Assembly: GCF_047663525.1 (NCBI RefSeq)
Contig: NC_092602.1
Location: forward strand, 8,739,501-8,803,500
Reading direction: 5' to 3'
Length of the DNA stretch: 64,000 nt
From: Anas platyrhynchos
Lineage: Eukaryota > Chordata > Aves > Anseriformes > Anatidae
Shown piece after piece: positions 61,121 to 64,000 of this stretch; the stretch's first letter is position 1, and each line of letters opens with the position of its first letter. A program made the translations under genes and the position numbers. The notes under the pieces were generated by a model that was not told the origin of the DNA, ran no database searches, and saw nothing but the letters and a program-made list of their open reading frames with translations.

Positions 61121-64000
61121 GCTGACTATCCTCTTCACTCTTCTCCTGAGGAGGATACTGTGTGGTTATCGTATTTTGTGGCTGTTCTGGTTTTGAATCA
61201 GCATCACTGAACTGGAATGCTATCACGTTGGAGGGGAACAAAAGAGATTCATTATCAAGAACTTAATGTCTCAAAGTAGATCAAAATACAGCCATGGCTT
61301 CCTGGAGTGCTGGCCTCAGCTATGATTGTTCTGGTCTATTTTGTGTTGTGAACTACCTCTTGGCAGCTTTAAACCAGCTATTGCACCTATTTCAAGAGCA
61401 CTTGTCTGATGCCAGTAAATTGCAAAACAGATTCTCTTGTCCATTGATAACAGTTCCCAACTGCTCCAAGCCTGGGTAGCTGGGCTTTCTGTCAGCTGCC
61501 CTTGAAGGCCCTGATACCTGCTGCACAGTCAAGATACTGTGGTGATAAGAGGTTGTTCTGAGACACATTTCCTCTTCCCCGATACGAACTGCATGCGGTC
61601 TGGTGGTGGACAGAATTACCTCTAAAGGCAAAAGTCCAATGATCTTTTGCTGGCTTTTGTAAGAGGAAACAATTTAAATTTTGGCAACATTATCAGCAAC
61701 TGTTCACTTAGGAGCCTGTCAGTCTTCCTCAAACAGTGCAAATTCCTTTATTGTCCAAGCACTCCTCTGAGCAATGAATTACAGGTTGAAAAAAGAGTTT
61801 TGGTGGTGAGGGCGGGAAGGGCTTTGACAGGTTCTGAGGCATGTGAAATGCATCCTTACCTCAAGAAAACAATTAGCAGTTATTTGGATGGAGCCATGGG
61901 AAGGCAGAAGGCTTGTGGTGGCCTCTGCTAAGCATCCTGCTACCTGGAGCATGCTAAGGTAATTACCCTGTACTTTGTGGTCAGAGCTGGTGTAAAATAA
62001 AGGACAGAGGAGTGAGGAAGCTGTTGGCCGGCTAGGGAAGGAAGGAGCAAGTGCATTTCTGTTTGAGTCACTGAAAGCCTTTGACCTATCCCTTTTTCCC
62101 TCTGCTGCCTGGCACCAATTGCTTCCTAACAGTGCTGCTGGCAGTGCTCACCAGCATTTTTGTCCGGGACACTGCAGGTGGGCATCTCCCTTGGCCCTGG
62201 GAGCTGGCAGGAGGACGCTGCACCAGGAAGAAAGCTGCTGGCTGTTGGCACGATCAGTGGAAGTGGGAGTTCACTGCCTCGTGCAGTGCTGCTGTGTGAC
62301 TGTAGATCTGAAAGGGACTGAACAAGCCCGGGAGGAGGAAAGATTTCTAGGGGTATTTTTTAATGCCTGGAAAAGATAGGATGGTGGGAGGTGTGGCATG
62401 GCTTTGCACCTGGTGACCTCTCCTTCTGGAAGGCTTCCTTTGAAGGGTACGCTTACATGTTTCACTCTGAGATCTTTTGTGAGACTGATTATCTTGTGGG
62501 AGGTTGTGGTGAGGAAATGTCTGCGACACTGCTCTGCTCTGCTGCAGCCTCCTTCCTGCTGCATAACACACGTCTCCCCTTGGGCTGGCCATTTGTATCT
62601 TACGTGCAGAGGGAGGGAGGCTGGGGAACTGCCAGGGATGGAACTTGGTCTGGTGTGTGTCTGGATAGAGGTGTGAGCTGCTTGGAGGAGCTGAGGTTAC
62701 GGCCCTGCGACAGCAAGTACAGTGCTGAGGAGAGTATTTGGTACCACAGGGATCCATCTCCTGCTGTGCTACCTCACAGGAGACAGAGGCTCACTGCAAG
62801 GCATCCCCTGGTTTAGCAGCAGAACAGAGCTGGTTCCTCTGGGTATCAGTGAGGAGACCAGCAGCTCATCCTCTTAATCCCCTTTGAGAGCCCTGAGCTT
62901 CCTCCTCCTGTGCAAGGTAAGGCTTGTTTGGGTTGCGTTATCCTCTCTGGTTTGTGAACTCAGCTTTTATGAAAACAGCTTCCTTTGGGTTTGGGGCTGC
63001 CCGTCCTGCTCCCTGAGCATGCATCTCCTCTGGAGGGCTGTGCAGGGGCATTTCCCCACTCTGGAGCTGGATGCACGCTGCTGTGCTCCCCCTGCCAGTG
63101 CAGCCAGGAGCTGCCGGGGATTGGCTGGATGTCCTGCAATAGTTTGTCCGCAGCTAAGCTGCAGCCTGTTAGAGTGGATCCAAGGCACTGGTGGCTTCCT
63201 AGGCCAGGACCTCATGATGTGCATTGGCACGTATTCATTCACAACCAGCTCTCAATGGGGAGGTTTCTATGGCAAAGCAGCCAAGTGCATATGGAGAAAT
63301 AAACACAGGTCCCACAGCTGCTCAGCTGAACCAGTCTGTTTCAAGCCTTGCTTTCTCTCTTGCTCCTGGAGCTGCCAACTGGCAGCCAGGCATCACCAGT
63401 GACTAGCAGAGAATTCCCTTGCAAGGGGCTGAATGTCTCCTCTCCATCCCGCTGATTAGCACAGCACACACCAGGCTGGAAATGGTCTGCACGGATCCTC
63501 CCTGGGGCTGAGCCAGGGACTCTGCAGGGAAGAGCTGAGTCAGTGGTGGCTGCGTGCTGCGGCTCTTGCCTCCTTTCTGGGGTGCACTGCCGTGATAGAA
63601 GGGCTGAGAAGGTGCCTCCCCACAGAGCCTGACAGACAGCGCTCAGACTGAATGCTCAGCACCTTGCTCCCTCTTTCTAGATATGTCACCGTGACTCACC
63701 AGGTGGCACCGAGCCTCGTGCCCGAGATTTCTTCTTGGAACAGACTGCTGCTCTCCTTAGACTGTAAGAGTTTAAGCAGATCCTGCTGACATTCAAAATG
63801 CTTTTCATTTTTGCTGAAAGGTATTTTAGAAGGAAGAGAATAAAAGGAAAAAAAATAAATACTATCTCTTCCACAATAGGGGAGGAAAGATACTGCGTGG
63901 AGCGGGGAAATGTGAGCTGTGGGAAGAAAGGCAGGTGGTGACCTCTGAAAGCAGCACAGCCTTTCCCCAGTAATTGGAATGGCCACAGAGAAACGCTATT
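61121..64000. other. Intergenic stretch to the window end
   Basis: Frames of up to 172 codons occur (plus, 62884-63402), and a consensus donor (AAG|GTAAGG) lies at about 62917, but no peptide is recognisable and no partner acceptor or start is convincing. It may contain unrecognised UTR or non-coding exons of the next gene. Confidence 0.5.

Noticed and set aside
62884-63402. 172-codon plus-strand frame with a consensus donor near its start
   Set aside because: The frame has no ATG at its start, no recognisable product and no matching acceptor.

Overview
The window is nuclear DNA of an amniote vertebrate, most likely a bird. It carries three recognisable, intron-containing, highly conserved protein genes in compact form, CR1-type LINE fragments (the usual avian repeat), CpG islands at promoters, and long non-coding stretches. 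No operons, phage, CRISPR arrays, tRNA or rRNA genes were seen. Species cannot be fixed from the sequence alone.

Layout: (1) About 1-570 looks like the 3' end of a plus-strand transcript: a poly(A) signal at 547 followed by a GU-rich stretch. By synteny with human 22q11.23 (SPECC1L-ADORA2A-UPB1-GUCD1-SNRPD3) this would be ADORA2A or SPECC1L, but no coding part is present. (2) About 0.6-22.2 kb is non-coding, with one clear CR1 fragment near 7.6 kb, a probable old CR1 fragment near 17.4 kb, simple repeats and a perfect 15-bp-arm hairpin at 16.5 kb. (3) 22.43-39.28 kb holds UPB1 (beta-ureidopropionase) on the plus strand: ten coding exons, 383 residues, with the nitrilase-family Glu118-Lys195-Cys232 triad intact. 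(4) 43.03-49.29 kb holds GUCD1 on the minus strand: six coding exons, 241 residues, tail-to-tail with UPB1. (5) 49.4-51.95 kb holds SNRPD3 (Sm-D3) on the plus strand: three coding exons, 126 residues, head-to-head with GUCD1 across a shared CpG island. (6) About 53-64 kb has no gene I can support; it contains a 54-bp tandem duplication and a dispersed imperfect repeat pair.

The three genes do not form a pathway. UPB1 performs the last step of pyrimidine base breakdown, giving beta-alanine. SNRPD3 is a core spliceosomal snRNP protein. GUCD1 belongs to a poorly understood family named for guanylyl cyclase but resembling cysteine-peptidase folds. The order and orientations match human, so this is a conserved syntenic block. 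I found no convincing undescribed system. The most notable unexplained items are two near-perfect intronic/intergenic hairpins, the 18-codon-period tandem repeat, old LINE fragments inside introns, and a strong decoy splice acceptor in UPB1 intron 6.
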